The notes beneath the pieces are model-generated. The model was not told the origin of the DNA and searched no databases. It saw only the letters and a list, made by a program, of their open reading frames with translations. A stretch of 38,455 nucleotides of DNA from CAKSQL01 sp045649415 (GTDB lineage Bacteria; Bacillota; Clostridia; UBA1381), in NCBI GenBank assembly GCA_045649415.1, contig JAZRPY010000012.1, positions 1 through 38,455 of the forward strand, given 5' to 3'. Of this stretch, positions 7,035-15,823 are shown in pieces; position 1 is the stretch's first letter, and every line of letters begins with the position of its first letter. A program made the translations under genes and the position numbers.

Positions 7035-7496
7035 CTATTTACAAAAACGATGTTTTCCTATTTGCTTAATTAAAGGTCTTGACCATATCCACGAATTTGT
7101 TGCAGTGTTGGGATTAAAATAATAAATCGCACCACCTGTCGGGTCCCATCCATTCATTGCATCCTCACACGCCTTATATACAGTTGAATTTTTATCAATA
7201 GGAACATTTATCTGTCCGTCTGAAACTGCAGTAAATGCACCCGGTTGATAAATAACTCCCGACACGGAATTTGGAAAAGACGGGCTTTTTACTCTGTTTA
7301 ATATCACCGCCGCAACTGCAACCTGTCCCTCATATGGCTCACCTCTTGCCTCTCCGTTTACTGCTCTTGCCATAATCTGCAAATCTCCTGAGGAACGGGG
7401 TGTTTGTGCCTCACCTGTGTTTTTAAATGTAAAAGTAAAACCAAAAAGTATTATTCCCAAAAGGCCACAAAAGAATATAACTCCTCTTTTTTTCAT
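7035..7496 (-). CDS. sleB: Spore cortex-lytic enzyme SleB
   Basis: The 153-residue protein has a hydrophobic N-terminus (residues 5-24, signal peptide or anchor) directly followed by a Hydrolase_2 domain (about 40-153) with the conserved MARAVNGEARGEPYEGQVAV segment containing the catalytic glutamate, then VILNRV, AVSDGQI and IYYFNP. Bacillus SleB has an extra N-terminal peptidoglycan-binding domain that is absent here; shorter SleB forms occur in clostridia. The following ypeB gene fixes the identity. Family knowledge: SleB is a lytic transglycosylase that breaks muramic-delta-lactam-containing cortex during germination. It is divergent from spoIIR, with a 117-base AT-rich spacer. Confidence 0.9.
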   Translation of the reverse strand: MKKRGVIFFCGLLGIILFGFTFTFKNTGEAQTPRSSGDLQIMARAVNGEARGEPYEGQVAVAAVILNRVKSPSFPNSVSGVIYQPGAFTAVSDGQINVPIDKNSTVYKACEDAMNGWDPTGGAIYYFNPNTATNSWIWSRPLIKQIGKHRFCK

Positions 7497-7560
7497 TACA
7501 TATTCCCACTTTCTTTTTTTATTTATTTTGTCTCAAAATTTTCTTTTTTATACTAATTTT

Positions 7561-7589
7561 GTATAATCAAAAAAAATATTGTCAATGCT
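7561..7589 (+). promoter_or_regulatory. Possible sigma-F promoter of spoIIR (weak)
   Basis: GTATA, a 15-base spacer and GTCAATGCT partly match the forespore sigma-F pattern (GyATA-N15-GgnnAnAnT). The placing, 25 bases before the start, is right, but the -10 half fits poorly. Confidence 0.25.
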
Positions 7590-7613
7590 TTTTGTGAAAA
7601 AGGATGTGAATGT

Positions 7614-8231
7614 ATGAAAAAAATAATTTTATGTGTAATTTTAAGCATTTTTACTATTTTTTCGGTAGTATATGCCAACAAAACTCAGGATGATATTTCA
7701 AAAAATGTAATAAGACTGCACATTATCGCAAATTCAGATAGTGAAAAAGACCAGGAAATTAAATATAAAATAAGGGACGAAATAATTGAATATTCCAAAG
7801 ACAAATTCGAAAGCTTGAAAACCAAAGAGGACTTTGAAAAAGTATTCATTGATCAATGCAATGAAATAGAATTGATAACACAAAAAATATTAGAAGAAAA
7901 TGGAGCTTCCTATTTAGCCTCTGCAAGCTATGAAAAGGTGTATATACCAAGAAAATGCTATAATGGTCTTAGTTTGCCTGAAGGAAGCTATGACGGATTG
8001 ATAGTTCGTTTGGGAAACGCAAAAGGAAAAAATTGGTGGTGTGTTGCATACCCACCCTTATGCTTCACTGAAGATACCTGTGGAGATTTAACTCCTGAGG
8101 CAATTATATATTTAAAAGATAATTTATCCAGGGAAAGCTTTTCACTTATTACAGAAAACGGATTTGATATAGAATATAAATTCAAGATTGTGGAATTGTG
8201 TCAGAAATTAAAAAAGCAATTGACAAAATAG
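7614..8231 (+). CDS. spoIIR: Stage II sporulation protein R
   Basis: The 205-residue protein starts with a signal peptide (residues 1-22, ending VVYANK) and then has the family hallmark NVIRLHIIANSDSEKDQEIK and the C-terminal PPLCFTEDTCG region. Family knowledge: SpoIIR is made in the forespore under sigma-F, is secreted into the intermembrane space and triggers SpoIIGA to process pro-sigma-E in the mother cell. A ribosome site AAAGGATG precedes the ATG. It stands alone, divergent from sleB-ypeB, and its TAG stop lies in the loop of its own terminator. Confidence 0.93.
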   Translation: MKKIILCVILSIFTIFSVVYANKTQDDISKNVIRLHIIANSDSEKDQEIKYKIRDEIIEYSKDKFESLKTKEDFEKVFIDQCNEIELITQKILEENGASYLASASYEKVYIPRKCYNGLSLPEGSYDGLIVRLGNAKGKNWWCVAYPPLCFTEDTCGDLTPEAIIYLKDNLSRESFSLITENGFDIEYKFKIVELCQKLKKQLTK

Positions 8232-8246
8232 TCAATTGCTTTTTTA
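8214..8246. terminator. Bidirectional terminator between spoIIR and the transketolase genes
   Basis: AAGCAATTGAC (8214-8224) pairs with GTCAATTGCTT (8231-8241), followed by a T-run on the plus strand and preceded by A bases for the minus strand. It serves two convergent units. Confidence 0.8.
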
Positions 8247-8250
8247 AAAA

Positions 8251-9180
8251 TTACTTTAATTTAATTATCTCTTTAACTTGTTTTACAATATTATCAGCAG
8301 TTAAGCCATATTCTTCAAATAACTCATTCGGCTTTCCTGATTTACCAAATCTGTCTGTACCGATAATCTTCACAGGTACAGGACAATTATCGCAAACGAC
8401 CTCACAAACTGCACTGCCAAGTCCGCCCATAATATAGTGTTCCTCAGCAGTTACAATTGCACCTGTTTCCTTAGCTGCTTTTGTTATAATATCTGCATCA
8501 ATAGGCTTAATTGTGTGAATGTTTATAACTCTTGCAGATATCCCTTCAGTCGCCAAAATATGCTTGGCCTTCATTGCTTCTTGAACCATAAGTCCAGTCG
8601 CAATAATTGAAACATCCTTACCATCTGCAAGTTGAACACCCTTACCTAATTGGAAATTGTAATCTTCAGAATTAACATCCTCTACTGCAAGTCTTCCAAA
8701 TCTCATATACACAGGTCCGTCGTAATCAATCGCTGCCTTTACGCAAGCCATTGCCTCAACATCATCAGCAGGATTTAAAATAACCATATTAGGAATTGTT
8801 CTCATAAGTCCAATATCCTCAAGACATTGGTGGGTTGCACCATCCTCACCAACTGAAATACCTGCATGAGTTGCACCAATTTTAACATTTAAGCTTGGAT
8901 ATCCGATTGAGTTTCTGATTTGCTCAAAAGCCCTTCCTGCTGCAAACATAGCAAAGCTTGATGCAAAAGCAATTTTACCTGCTGCTGCTAAGCCTGCTGC
9001 AACACTCATCATATTTCCTTCTGCAATACCACAGTTTATGAATCGTTCAGGATATTCTTTTTTAAATGTATCGGTTTTAGTTGATTTAGAAAGGTCGGCA
9101 TCCAATACGACAACTCTTTCGTCTTTACCATATTTTGCTAAAGCTGCACCATAGGATTCTCTTGTTGCTTTCTTTGCCAT
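8251..9180 (-). CDS. Transketolase, C-terminal subunit
   Basis: The 309-residue protein corresponds to the pyrimidine-binding and C-terminal domains of transketolase. It has the YGAALAKYGKDERVVVLDADLSKS start, the GIAEGNMMSVAAGLA segment (the glutamate that activates thiamine diphosphate), THAGISVGEDGATHQ and a C-terminal domain with VTAEEHYIMGGLGSAV. Family knowledge: with the N-terminal subunit it forms one enzyme of the non-oxidative pentose phosphate pathway, moving two-carbon units between sugar phosphates. Its ATG overlaps the TAA of the N-terminal subunit gene by one base (TAATG), so translation is coupled and equal amounts are made. Split transketolases are usual in many anaerobes. 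A 1-deoxyxylulose-5-phosphate synthase is less likely because of the split form and these motifs. Confidence 0.92.
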   Translation of the reverse strand: MAKKATRESYGAALAKYGKDERVVVLDADLSKSTKTDTFKKEYPERFINCGIAEGNMMSVAAGLAAAGKIAFASSFAMFAAGRAFEQIRNSIGYPSLNVKIGATHAGISVGEDGATHQCLEDIGLMRTIPNMVILNPADDVEAMACVKAAIDYDGPVYMRFGRLAVEDVNSEDYNFQLGKGVQLADGKDVSIIATGLMVQEAMKAKHILATEGISARVINIHTIKPIDADIITKAAKETGAIVTAEEHYIMGGLGSAVCEVVCDNCPVPVKIIGTDRFGKSGKPNELFEEYGLTADNIVKQVKEIIKLK

Positions 9181-10028
9181 TATAACTCCGCCTCCTCTTT
9201 TTTAATAAGTTCATCAAGCTCTTTAATTGCAATATTATATTGCTCTTCATTAGGAGCTAATCCGTGCCAACCTGCTTCATTTTCCATATATGAAACATTC
9301 TTGCCCTTAACGGATTTCATAATAATAACTGTCGGCTTGTCCTTAGTTTTTTCTGCTTCCTTCACTGCATTGTCAAGTGCTTCAAAATCATGAGCATCTG
9401 CAACGATTGCATGCCATCCGAATGCACGAAATTTTTCGTCAATTGGAGTTGGATTCATAACCTTAGTTACATCTCCGTCAATCTGCAAGCCATTGAAATC
9501 AACAAAAGCAGTTAAATTATCAAGCTTATAGTGAGATGCAAACATAGCCTGCTCCCAGACTTGTCCTTCCTCTAATTCACCATCACCTAAAATTGCATAC
9601 ACTCTGTAGTCCTTCTTATCAATCTTGCCTGCAAGTGCAATACCACCTGCTGCTGATATACCCTGTCCCAATGAGCCTGTTGACATATCAACTCCAGGCA
9701 CTTTTTTCATTTCAGGATGTCCCTGTAATATACTATTTATGTTTCTAAAGGTAGGAATTAAATCACTTGAAAAATACCCTCTCTCAGCTAACACTCCATA
9801 TAAAGCAGGAGCAGTATGTCCCTTAGACAGAACCAATCTGTCACGATTATCCATCTTGGGATTTTCAGGGTCTATATTCATTTTTTCAAAATATAGGTAC
9901 GCAAGTAAATCTGCAACCGAGAGTGAGCCTCCTGGATGTCCTGAGTTTGCAGAAAATACTGCTGTAAGTGTATGTTTTCTTACCTTGTTAGCAATTATAG
10001 AAAGTTGCAATTGTCTTTTCTTTTCCAT
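9180..10028 (-). CDS. Transketolase, N-terminal subunit
   Basis: The 282-residue protein is the thiamine-diphosphate-binding half of transketolase. It has HTLTAVFSANSGHPGGSLS near the N-terminus, LSKGHTAPALYGVLAERG, GSLGQGISAAGGIALA and the ThDP/metal motif GDGELEEGQVWEQ (about residues 145-157) followed by the conserved asparagine in FVDFNGLQIDG. It pairs with the C-terminal subunit encoded next, overlapping by one base. An AAAGGAAAGG ribosome site precedes the ATG. The gene lies 63 bases after mrnC, with a small inverted repeat in between, so it may be read both from the cysE operon and from its own promoter, which I could not define. Confidence 0.92.
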   Translation of the reverse strand: MEKKRQLQLSIIANKVRKHTLTAVFSANSGHPGGSLSVADLLAYLYFEKMNIDPENPKMDNRDRLVLSKGHTAPALYGVLAERGYFSSDLIPTFRNINSILQGHPEMKKVPGVDMSTGSLGQGISAAGGIALAGKIDKKDYRVYAILGDGELEEGQVWEQAMFASHYKLDNLTAFVDFNGLQIDGDVTKVMNPTPIDEKFRAFGWHAIVADAHDFEALDNAVKEAEKTKDKPTVIIMKSVKGKNVSYMENEAGWHGLAPNEEQYNIAIKELDELIKKEEAEL

Positions 10029-10060
10029 TTTCTAACCTTTCCTTTCGTTTAACATTTTAT

Positions 10061-10092
10061 ATACTATGGTTTTATTAAAACCCTATAAGTAT
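10061..10092. repeat. Inverted repeat between mrnC and the transketolase genes
   Basis: A perfect core GGTTTTATTAAAACC (10068-10082) is flanked by the partly matching ATACTAT and ATAAGTAT. It has no T-run, so it is more likely an operator or RNA-processing hairpin than a terminator. Confidence 0.3.
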
Positions 10093-10484
10093 CACATATT
10101 ATTCAAAGAATTAAAGCTCTCTTCCATAAGCTCATTTAATCTATCTTCTTCATTATTAAGATATAGGTATCCGATTAAAGCCTCAAAGCCTGTGGCACGC
10201 CTATAGTCTGCAACATCCTGATTTTTAGGAACTGTTGATGACTTTGCGTTTCTACCTCTTTTATAAACACTAAGCTCTGTTTGGGTTAACAATTCTTCAA
10301 TCCTTCCAATTGCATTGCTTTGTGCTTGTGCTTTCACATATTCAACTGTGGCTTTATGAAGCTTATATGCAGGCATATCGGGATTTAATTGTAAAACCTT
10401 TGTTCTTATAAAAAGCTCATAAACCCCATCACCAATATATGCAAGTGCAAGTGGTGAATATAGCGACGCTTTCTTCTTATCCAT
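10092..10484 (-). CDS. mrnC: Mini-ribonuclease III
   Basis: The 130-residue protein is an RNase III-like catalytic domain without a double-stranded-RNA-binding domain. It shows SPLALAYIGDGVYELFIR (acidic catalytic residue in the GDGVYE segment) and the second signature ATGFEALIGYLYLN. Family knowledge: Mini-III matures 23S rRNA in Bacillus and relatives. I choose ATG 10484 (MDKKKAS), which has AGGAG about 10 bases upstream; a longer frame from 10520 would overlap cysS by 29 bases and has no ribosome site. With the chosen start it begins 7 bases after the cysS stop, and cysS-mrnC adjacency is typical of Firmicutes. Confidence 0.93.
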   Translation of the reverse strand: MDKKKASLYSPLALAYIGDGVYELFIRTKVLQLNPDMPAYKLHKATVEYVKAQAQSNAIGRIEELLTQTELSVYKRGRNAKSSTVPKNQDVADYRRATGFEALIGYLYLNNEEDRLNELMEESFNSLNNM

Positions 10485-10491
10485 ATTTATA

Positions 10492-11901
10492 TTACTCCTG
10501 AACTCTTGACCATTGAACACCTTGAGGAGTATCCTTCAACACAATCCCTTTTTCAAGAAGAATATTTCTGATTTCATCAGCTTTTGCCCAATCCTTGTTA
10601 TTTCTTGCCTCAGTTCTTTCCTTAATTAAATCCTCTATTTCCTGATCGGCAGAGTCTTCCTCTTTCTTATCAAACAACCCAAGAACTCCACCCAATTCTT
10701 TAATTAAATCAAGGACCTTGTCAATAATTTTAACAGAATTTGAATGGTTGGCAGAAATAGTTGTGTTAGCACCATATACAATATCAAAAATTGCAGAAAT
10801 TGCATCAGCAGTGTTTAAGTCATCATCCATTGCCTCAAGGAAGTTTGTCTTGTACTCATCAAGCATTTTTGATAATTGTTCTTCCTCGTCATTAAATGCC
10901 CTGTCCTCAGCGGATTTTTTTAAGAACAAAAGATTATCTATACAAGTATATACTCTTTCAACTGCCGATTTTGATTGTTCTATTAAAACATCACTGAAGT
11001 TGATTGGATTTCTGTAGTGTGCTGAAAGCATAAAAAATCTCACAATTTCAGGAGCATATTTTTTAGTTATATCTCTCACAGTAAAGAAATTACCTAAAGA
11101 TTTACTCATTTTTTGGTTGTTGATATTTATATAACCATTGTGCATCCAATATTTTGCAAAGGGTGTATGATTTGCACATTCACTCTGGGCAATCTCATTT
11201 TCGTGGTGAGGGAAAACCAAATCCTTTCCACCCGAGTGAATGTCAATAGTTTCGCCTAAAAATCTGTTTGCCATAGCCGAGCATTCTATATGCCAACCAG
11301 GTCTTCCCATACCCCATGGACTTTCCCATGCAGGCTCGCCTTCCTTTTGCTTTTTCCACAAAGCAAAGTCCATGGCATCCTCTTTTTGCTCACTCACATC
11401 TATTCTCGCACCTGCTTCCAGGTCTTCTAAATGTTGCTTTGAAAGCTTACCGTATTCATCAAATTTCTTAGTTGAAAAATAAACATTTCCGTCAACATTA
11501 TATGCATATCCGTTTTCAATGAGCTTTTCAATAATTTCAATAATTGCATCAATGTTTTCTGTTGCCTTCGGATGTACGGTTGCCTCTTTTATTCCAAGAG
11601 CCTTAGCATCCTTGAAATACTCACCAATAAAGCGTTCTCCGAGCTCCTTTACGGTTATACCTTCCTGATTTGCCCTTTTAATCATTTTATCGTCAATATC
11701 TGTGAAATTCTGCACAAATTTAACCTTATATCCTCGATATTCCAGATATCTTCTCAAGGTATCAAAAATAATAAATGGTCTTGCATTTCCAATATGGAAA
11801 TAGTCATATACTGTAGGACCACAGGAATACATTTTTACCTCATTTTTATCAATCGGTACAAACTCTTCCTTTTGTCTTGTCATTGTATTATAAATTTTCA
11901 T
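10492..11901 (-). CDS. cysS: Cysteinyl-tRNA synthetase
   Basis: The 469-residue class I synthetase attaches cysteine to tRNA-Cys. Visible marks are the N-terminal CGPTVYDYFHIGNARPFIIFD (HIGH-type motif HIGN and a zinc-binding cysteine at C28), GRPGWHIECSAM and FPHHENEIAQSE with the other zinc ligands, and KMSKS in NNQKMSKSLGN (about residue 267). Length is normal. It lies 30 bases after cysE and 7 before mrnC, in the cysE-cysS-mrnC order of many Firmicutes, linking cysteine synthesis and its use. No T-box leader is present upstream of the cluster. Confidence 0.96.
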   Translation of the reverse strand: MKIYNTMTRQKEEFVPIDKNEVKMYSCGPTVYDYFHIGNARPFIIFDTLRRYLEYRGYKVKFVQNFTDIDDKMIKRANQEGITVKELGERFIGEYFKDAKALGIKEATVHPKATENIDAIIEIIEKLIENGYAYNVDGNVYFSTKKFDEYGKLSKQHLEDLEAGARIDVSEQKEDAMDFALWKKQKEGEPAWESPWGMGRPGWHIECSAMANRFLGETIDIHSGGKDLVFPHHENEIAQSECANHTPFAKYWMHNGYININNQKMSKSLGNFFTVRDITKKYAPEIVRFFMLSAHYRNPINFSDVLIEQSKSAVERVYTCIDNLLFLKKSAEDRAFNDEEEQLSKMLDEYKTNFLEAMDDDLNTADAISAIFDIVYGANTTISANHSNSVKIIDKVLDLIKELGGVLGLFDKKEEDSADQEIEDLIKERTEARNNKDWAKADEIRNILLEKGIVLKDTPQGVQWSRVQE

Positions 11902-11931
11902 ATGTCACACATTTTCCTTTCTGACATTCTT

Positions 11932-12597
11932 TTATTCACCTTTTGTTTTAAGCTCATCCTCAAGCTCCTTAATCCTTTTTTCCAACCCTGAGATATGAAC
12001 TGATAATGTGCACATCTGCATTGAAATCGGGTCAGGAATTCTTACTTGGTCAAGGTCTGTTTGTTCTTGCACCTTAACCCCTTCCTTCTTAACAATCCGA
12101 GCAGGAACGCCCACACAGGTGGAGTTTGGTGGCACTTCGGATAAAACAACTGCACCTGCTGCGACCTTTGAATTATCACCCACAGTAAATGGTCCTAACA
12201 CCTTCGCGCCACTGCCTATCATTACATTGTTTCCAAGGGTGGGATGTCTTTTTCCTTTATCTTTACCTGTTCCACCGAGGGTTACTCCCTGATAAATGGT
12301 GCAATTATCGCCTATCACTGCAGTTTCACCGATTATAACTCCCATTCCATGGTCAATAAATAGTCCTCTGCCTATAGTTGCACCGGGGTGGATTTCAATT
12401 CCTGTCCAGAATCTTGTGGACTGAGAAATCATTCTTGCAATAAATTTATGATTATGTACATAGAAAAAGTGAGCAATTCTATGGGATATAACTGCCTTAA
12501 TTCCCGGATATAAAAGCAAAACCTCAATTGTGCTTCGAGCTGCAGGGTCTCTTTCTAAAACAGCCCTGATATCATATCTTAAATTCTTAAAAAACAT
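11932..12597 (-). CDS. cysE: Serine O-acetyltransferase
   Basis: The 221-residue enzyme acetylates serine with acetyl-CoA, the first step of cysteine synthesis. It has the N-terminal helical region (DIRAVLERDPAARS) and the left-handed beta-helix with hexapeptide repeats (HPGATIGRGLFIDHGMGVIIGETAVIG, shown here in part) including the catalytic histidine and aspartate region, then GKRHPTLGNNVMIGSGAKVLG. After the helix the C-terminus adds a charged coiled-coil-like tail (VHISGLEKRIKELEDELK) that is longer than in the enteric enzyme and lacks the usual IDYII-type end. The ribosome site GAGG is rather far (about 14 bases) from the ATG. It heads the cysE-cysS-mrnC cluster. Confidence 0.94.
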   Translation of the reverse strand: MFFKNLRYDIRAVLERDPAARSTIEVLLLYPGIKAVISHRIAHFFYVHNHKFIARMISQSTRFWTGIEIHPGATIGRGLFIDHGMGVIIGETAVIGDNCTIYQGVTLGGTGKDKGKRHPTLGNNVMIGSGAKVLGPFTVGDNSKVAAGAVVLSEVPPNSTCVGVPARIVKKEGVKVQEQTDLDQVRIPDPISMQMCTLSVHISGLEKRIKELEDELKTKGE

Positions 12598-12640
12598 ATG
12601 ACTTTTATATTCCTCACTTTCCTCATTACTTTACAATTAG

Positions 12641-12669
12641 ATTATATCTTAAATAAAGAAAAATTACAA
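12641..12669 (-). promoter_or_regulatory. Candidate promoter of cysE
   Basis: TTGTAA (12669-12664), 17 bases, TATAAT (12646-12641) on the minus strand, about 44 bases before the start. The rest of the 12598-12896 spacer is AT-rich, with no riboswitch or T-box signature and no gene. Confidence 0.5.
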
Positions 12670-12810
12670 CCTGATTTTATATTTTTTTTAAAAAATACCA
12701 AAACATATTATACTTATTTAGTATCTTGGTTGAAAATGACCAAATTATTTATTATTTTTTCCAAACTAAAACAACAAATGGGAGAAAATGTATTATTATA
12801 AAATTAGTAC

Positions 12811-12839
12811 TTGTTATATGTTCTGTTTTAGTGTATAAT
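12811..12839 (+). promoter_or_regulatory. Promoter of the purine operon
   Basis: TTGTTA (12811-12816), 17 bases, TATAAT (12834-12839). The start near 12846 gives a leader of about 50 bases, too short for a purine or PreQ1 riboswitch. No clear PurR box was seen. Confidence 0.6.
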
Positions 12840-12896
12840 TATGTGTAGATAAATATATGGTTTGTTATAAGCTTTTTATGAAAGGATTGATTATTT

Positions 12897-13394
12897 ATGC
12901 CTAAGGTTGCAATTGTTATGGGCAGTGACTCTGATTTTGATAAATTAAAGAGTTGTATCAAAGTATTGAAGGATTTTAAGATTGACACCGAGGTTCGTGT
13001 AATTTCAGCACATAGAACACCTCATGATGCAGAAGAATTTGCAAAAAATGCAAGAAAAAATGGTATTGAAGTAATTATTGCAGCTGCAGGAAAAGCCGCT
13101 CACTTAGGTGGCGTTATTGCAGCGTTTACCACCCTCCCTGTTATTGGCGTTCCAATTAAGTCATCAACTATGGACGGGCTTGATTCACTCTTATCTATGG
13201 TGCAAATGCCAAATGGAATTCCTGTGGCAACAGTTGCAATTGATGGTGGAGATAATGCAGGAATACTTGCAGCTCAGATGCTGGCATTGAAATATGACTA
13301 CTTAAATGATATGCTTGATAATTTCAAAAAGGATATGGCTGACAAGGTAAGGGCAAAAGACGAAAAAATCAAAGAAATGATAAATTCACTTTAA
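12897..13394 (+). CDS. purE: N5-carboxyaminoimidazole ribonucleotide mutase
   Basis: The 165-residue protein is PurE, which converts N5-CAIR to CAIR in purine synthesis. It shows MGSDSD (substrate phosphate and catalytic region), SAHRTP and AGKAAHLGGVIAAFT, of the AHL type found in class I PurE rather than the animal-type class II. The usual AGGAAHLPG loop reads AGKAAHLGG. Class I enzymes work with PurK, which is not in the window. An AAAGGA site precedes the ATG. It heads a six-gene purine operon plus a NUDIX gene. purC and purF, which often follow purE in clostridia, are missing here and must be elsewhere. Confidence 0.95.
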   Translation: MPKVAIVMGSDSDFDKLKSCIKVLKDFKIDTEVRVISAHRTPHDAEEFAKNARKNGIEVIIAAAGKAAHLGGVIAAFTTLPVIGVPIKSSTMDGLDSLLSMVQMPNGIPVATVAIDGGDNAGILAAQMLALKYDYLNDMLDNFKKDMADKVRAKDEKIKEMINSL

Positions 13395-13407
13395 GGAGGA
13401 TATTAAA

Positions 13408-14442
13408 ATGGCAGAAGCATATAAAAAAGCAGGCGTAGATGTTGAAGCAGGCTACGAATCGGTTAAACTTATAAAGGGTGATGTTAAAAAGACCTTTATA
13501 GAAGGCGTGTTAGGTGGTATCGGTGGTTTTGGTGGTTTGTTTGAAATTCCAAAGGGCTATGAAAATCCCGTACTTGTATCTGGCACAGATGGCGTTGGAA
13601 CAAAGTTAAGAATTGCATTTTTAACCGATAAGCATGACACTATCGGTCAGGATTGTGTTGCTATGTGTGTGAATGATGTTGCATGCTCAGGAGCAAAGCC
13701 TTTATTTTTCCTCGACTATCTTGCAGTAGGTAAAAACTATCCCGAAAAAGTAAGTCAGATTGTTAAAGGTGTTGCAGATGGTTGTGTGTTGGCAGGCTGT
13801 GCTTTAGTTGGTGGTGAAACTGCAGAAATGCCAGGTTTCTATCCTATTGACGAATATGACCTTGCAGGCTTTTCAGTTGGTATAGTTGAAAAATCAAAAA
13901 TAACAGACGGTAATCGTGCAAAAGCAGGTGATGTGCTTATCGGCATTGCATCCTCAGGAATTCACTCAAACGGATATTCACTGGTGAGAAGTGTGTTCGA
14001 CTTAAATGGCGATGATGCAAAAAATAAGATTTCTACATATTCTTCAGAGCTTGGAAAAACTATCGGCGAGGAGCTTTTAACACCAACTAAAATATATGTA
14101 AAGCCATTGTTAAAGCTTATTGATGAGGTTGGAATTAACACAGTTTCACATATTACAGGTGGAGGCTTTATTGAAAATGTTCCAAGAATGCTCCCTGATA
14201 ACTTAAGAGCAAAAATCAATAAGGGCACATGGGACATCCTCCCTGTTTTCAATATGATGCAAAAGCTTGCTAATTTATCAGAAAGGGATATGTATAACAC
14301 CTTTAATATGGGTATTGGTATGATAGTTGCAGTAGCACCTGAGAATGCAGACAAAGCAGTAAAATGCTTGCAAGCAAGTGGTGAAAAGGCATTTATCATA
14401 GGTGAGCTTATTGATGGCGAAAACGGAGTTGACATTTTATAA
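13408..14442 (+). CDS. purM: Phosphoribosylformylglycinamidine cyclo-ligase (AIR synthetase)
   Basis: The 344-residue protein closes the imidazole ring of AIR with ATP. It has GIGGFGGLFEIP, the conserved SGTDGVGTKLRIAF, DCVAMCVNDVACSGAKPLFFLDY and the glycine-rich GGETAEMPGFY, all typical of PurM, plus HITGGGFIENVPRML in the C-terminal half. Length is normal. A perfect AAGGAGG is 7-8 bases before the ATG, and the gene begins 13 bases after purE, so the two are co-transcribed. Confidence 0.97.
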   Translation: MAEAYKKAGVDVEAGYESVKLIKGDVKKTFIEGVLGGIGGFGGLFEIPKGYENPVLVSGTDGVGTKLRIAFLTDKHDTIGQDCVAMCVNDVACSGAKPLFFLDYLAVGKNYPEKVSQIVKGVADGCVLAGCALVGGETAEMPGFYPIDEYDLAGFSVGIVEKSKITDGNRAKAGDVLIGIASSGIHSNGYSLVRSVFDLNGDDAKNKISTYSSELGKTIGEELLTPTKIYVKPLLKLIDEVGINTVSHITGGGFIENVPRMLPDNLRAKINKGTWDILPVFNMMQKLANLSERDMYNTFNMGIGMIVAVAPENADKAVKCLQASGEKAFIIGELIDGENGVDIL

Positions 14443-14459
14443 GACGGAGGTGTTCTTTT

Positions 14460-15056
14460 TTGAAAAAAATAGCTGTTCTTGTGTCAGGAGGAGGAACAAA
14501 TCTTCAGGCACTTATTGACGCTTATAACAACGGAGTTATCAAAAGTGGCAAAATTGAGGTCGTTGTTTCCGATAAAGAGAATGTATTTGCCTTAAAGCGT
14601 GCAGAGGATAACAACATTAAAACTAAGGTTATTTTAAAAAAGGATTACTCAAATAATCGGGATGAATTTTCAAAAGCTATTTCAGATTACCTTGATTCAT
14701 TAGGAATTGATTTGGTAGTGCTTGCAGGCTTTTTATCAATTCTCTCGGGAGAGTTTTTAAAAAGATATGAAAATAGAATTATAAATGTCCACCCATCACT
14801 CATTCCATCCTTTTGTGGAGATGGCTTTTACGGACTAAAGGTACATCAAGCAGCTCTTGACTATGGAGTTAAGGTTACGGGTGCAACTGTGCATTTCGTA
14901 AATGAGATTACCGATGGTGGAAAAATAATTTTACAAAAAGCGGTCGAAATCAAAAAAGATGATACTCCTGAAACTTTACAAAAAAGAGTTATGGAAGAAG
15001 CTGAATGGAAAATTTTACCCCAGGCAGTTGAACTTATTTGCTCTGATAAAATATAA
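14460..15056 (+). CDS. purN: Phosphoribosylglycinamide formyltransferase
   Basis: The 198-residue enzyme adds a formyl group from 10-formyl-tetrahydrofolate to GAR. Visible are the N-terminal VLVSGGGTNLQALID, the catalytic NVHPSLIPSF (asparagine and histidine), the loop with KVTGATVHFVNE and the catalytic aspartate in TDGGKII. The start is TTG at 14460, supported by GGAGGT seven bases upstream. It lies 17 bases after purM in the same operon. Confidence 0.96.
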   Translation: MKKIAVLVSGGGTNLQALIDAYNNGVIKSGKIEVVVSDKENVFALKRAEDNNIKTKVILKKDYSNNRDEFSKAISDYLDSLGIDLVVLAGFLSILSGEFLKRYENRIINVHPSLIPSFCGDGFYGLKVHQAALDYGVKVTGATVHFVNEITDGGKIILQKAVEIKKDDTPETLQKRVMEEAEWKILPQAVELICSDKI

Positions 15057-15082
15057 AATTTATTAAAAAGGAATGTGATATT

Positions 15083-15796
15083 ATGGAAAAGCTTTGTATT
15101 AAAAAAGAGTTATCAAATAACCCTTACCCTGGCAGAGGAATTATAATCGGGAAATCTGAGGACGGCGAAAATGCAGTTTGTGCATATTTCATTATGGGCA
15201 GAAGTAACAATAGCCGAAACAGAGTGTTTGTTGAAACTGAGGACGGAATAAAAACTCAGGCTTATGACGAATCAAAGGTTGAGGACCCGTCACTTATTAT
15301 CTATTCACCCGTTCGTGTTTTAGGAAATAAAACTATTGTTACAAATGGTGACCAGACCGACACAATATACGATAATATGAATCAGCAAATGACATTCGAG
15401 CAAGCATTAAGATGCAGAGAGTTCGAGCCTGATGCACCTAATTTCACACCAAGAATTTCAGGCATAATTAAAACATCAGATGATTCCTTTAATTATGCAA
15501 TGTCAATTCTAAAAAGTGCAAACGGTAATCCCGAAAGCTGCCAAAGATTTACTTTTTCATACACAAATCCTATTGCAGGTGAAGGTCATTTTATTCATAC
15601 ATATAAGGAAAACCTTGACCCGTTACCAAGCTTTGAAGGTGAGCCAAAGCTGATTGGATTAAAAGGTGATATTGACCAATTCACCAACGATTTATGGACA
15701 TTCTTGAATGAGGATAATAAAATTTCCCTGTTCGTGAGATATATTAACCTAAAATCAGGAAAAACCGAAACAAGAATAATAAATAAGAATAAATAA
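15083..15796 (+). CDS. purO: IMP cyclohydrolase, archaeal PurO type
   Basis: The 237-residue protein matches the PurO family (IMP_cyclohyd), which converts FAICAR to IMP, the last step of purine synthesis. Supporting segments are NPYPGRGIIIG, AYFIMGRSNNSRNR (the N-terminal NTN-like part) and DAPNFTPRISG in the middle. The context is decisive: the gene lies between purN and a formyltransferase that lacks the cyclohydrolase domain, so a cyclohydrolase is needed at exactly this place. Bacteria usually carry this activity in the N-terminal domain of PurH; PurO was first described in archaea. The ribosome site is AAAAAGGAATG. Assignment rests on segment recognition and context. Confidence 0.85.
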   Translation: MEKLCIKKELSNNPYPGRGIIIGKSEDGENAVCAYFIMGRSNNSRNRVFVETEDGIKTQAYDESKVEDPSLIIYSPVRVLGNKTIVTNGDQTDTIYDNMNQQMTFEQALRCREFEPDAPNFTPRISGIIKTSDDSFNYAMSILKSANGNPESCQRFTFSYTNPIAGEGHFIHTYKENLDPLPSFEGEPKLIGLKGDIDQFTNDLWTFLNEDNKISLFVRYINLKSGKTETRIINKNK

Positions 15797-15823
15797 TAAC
15801 AATCAGGAAAGGAAAAACTTAAA

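Noticed and set aside
12598..12801. Plus-strand 67-codon frame between cysE and purE
   Set aside because: It is AT-rich, lacks a ribosome site and overlaps the cysE promoter.
12598..12896. T-box leader for cysE-cysS or purine riboswitch for purE
   Set aside because: No T-box core (AGGGTGG...ACCGCG) on the minus strand, and the purE leader of about 50 bases is too short and lacks the conserved loops.
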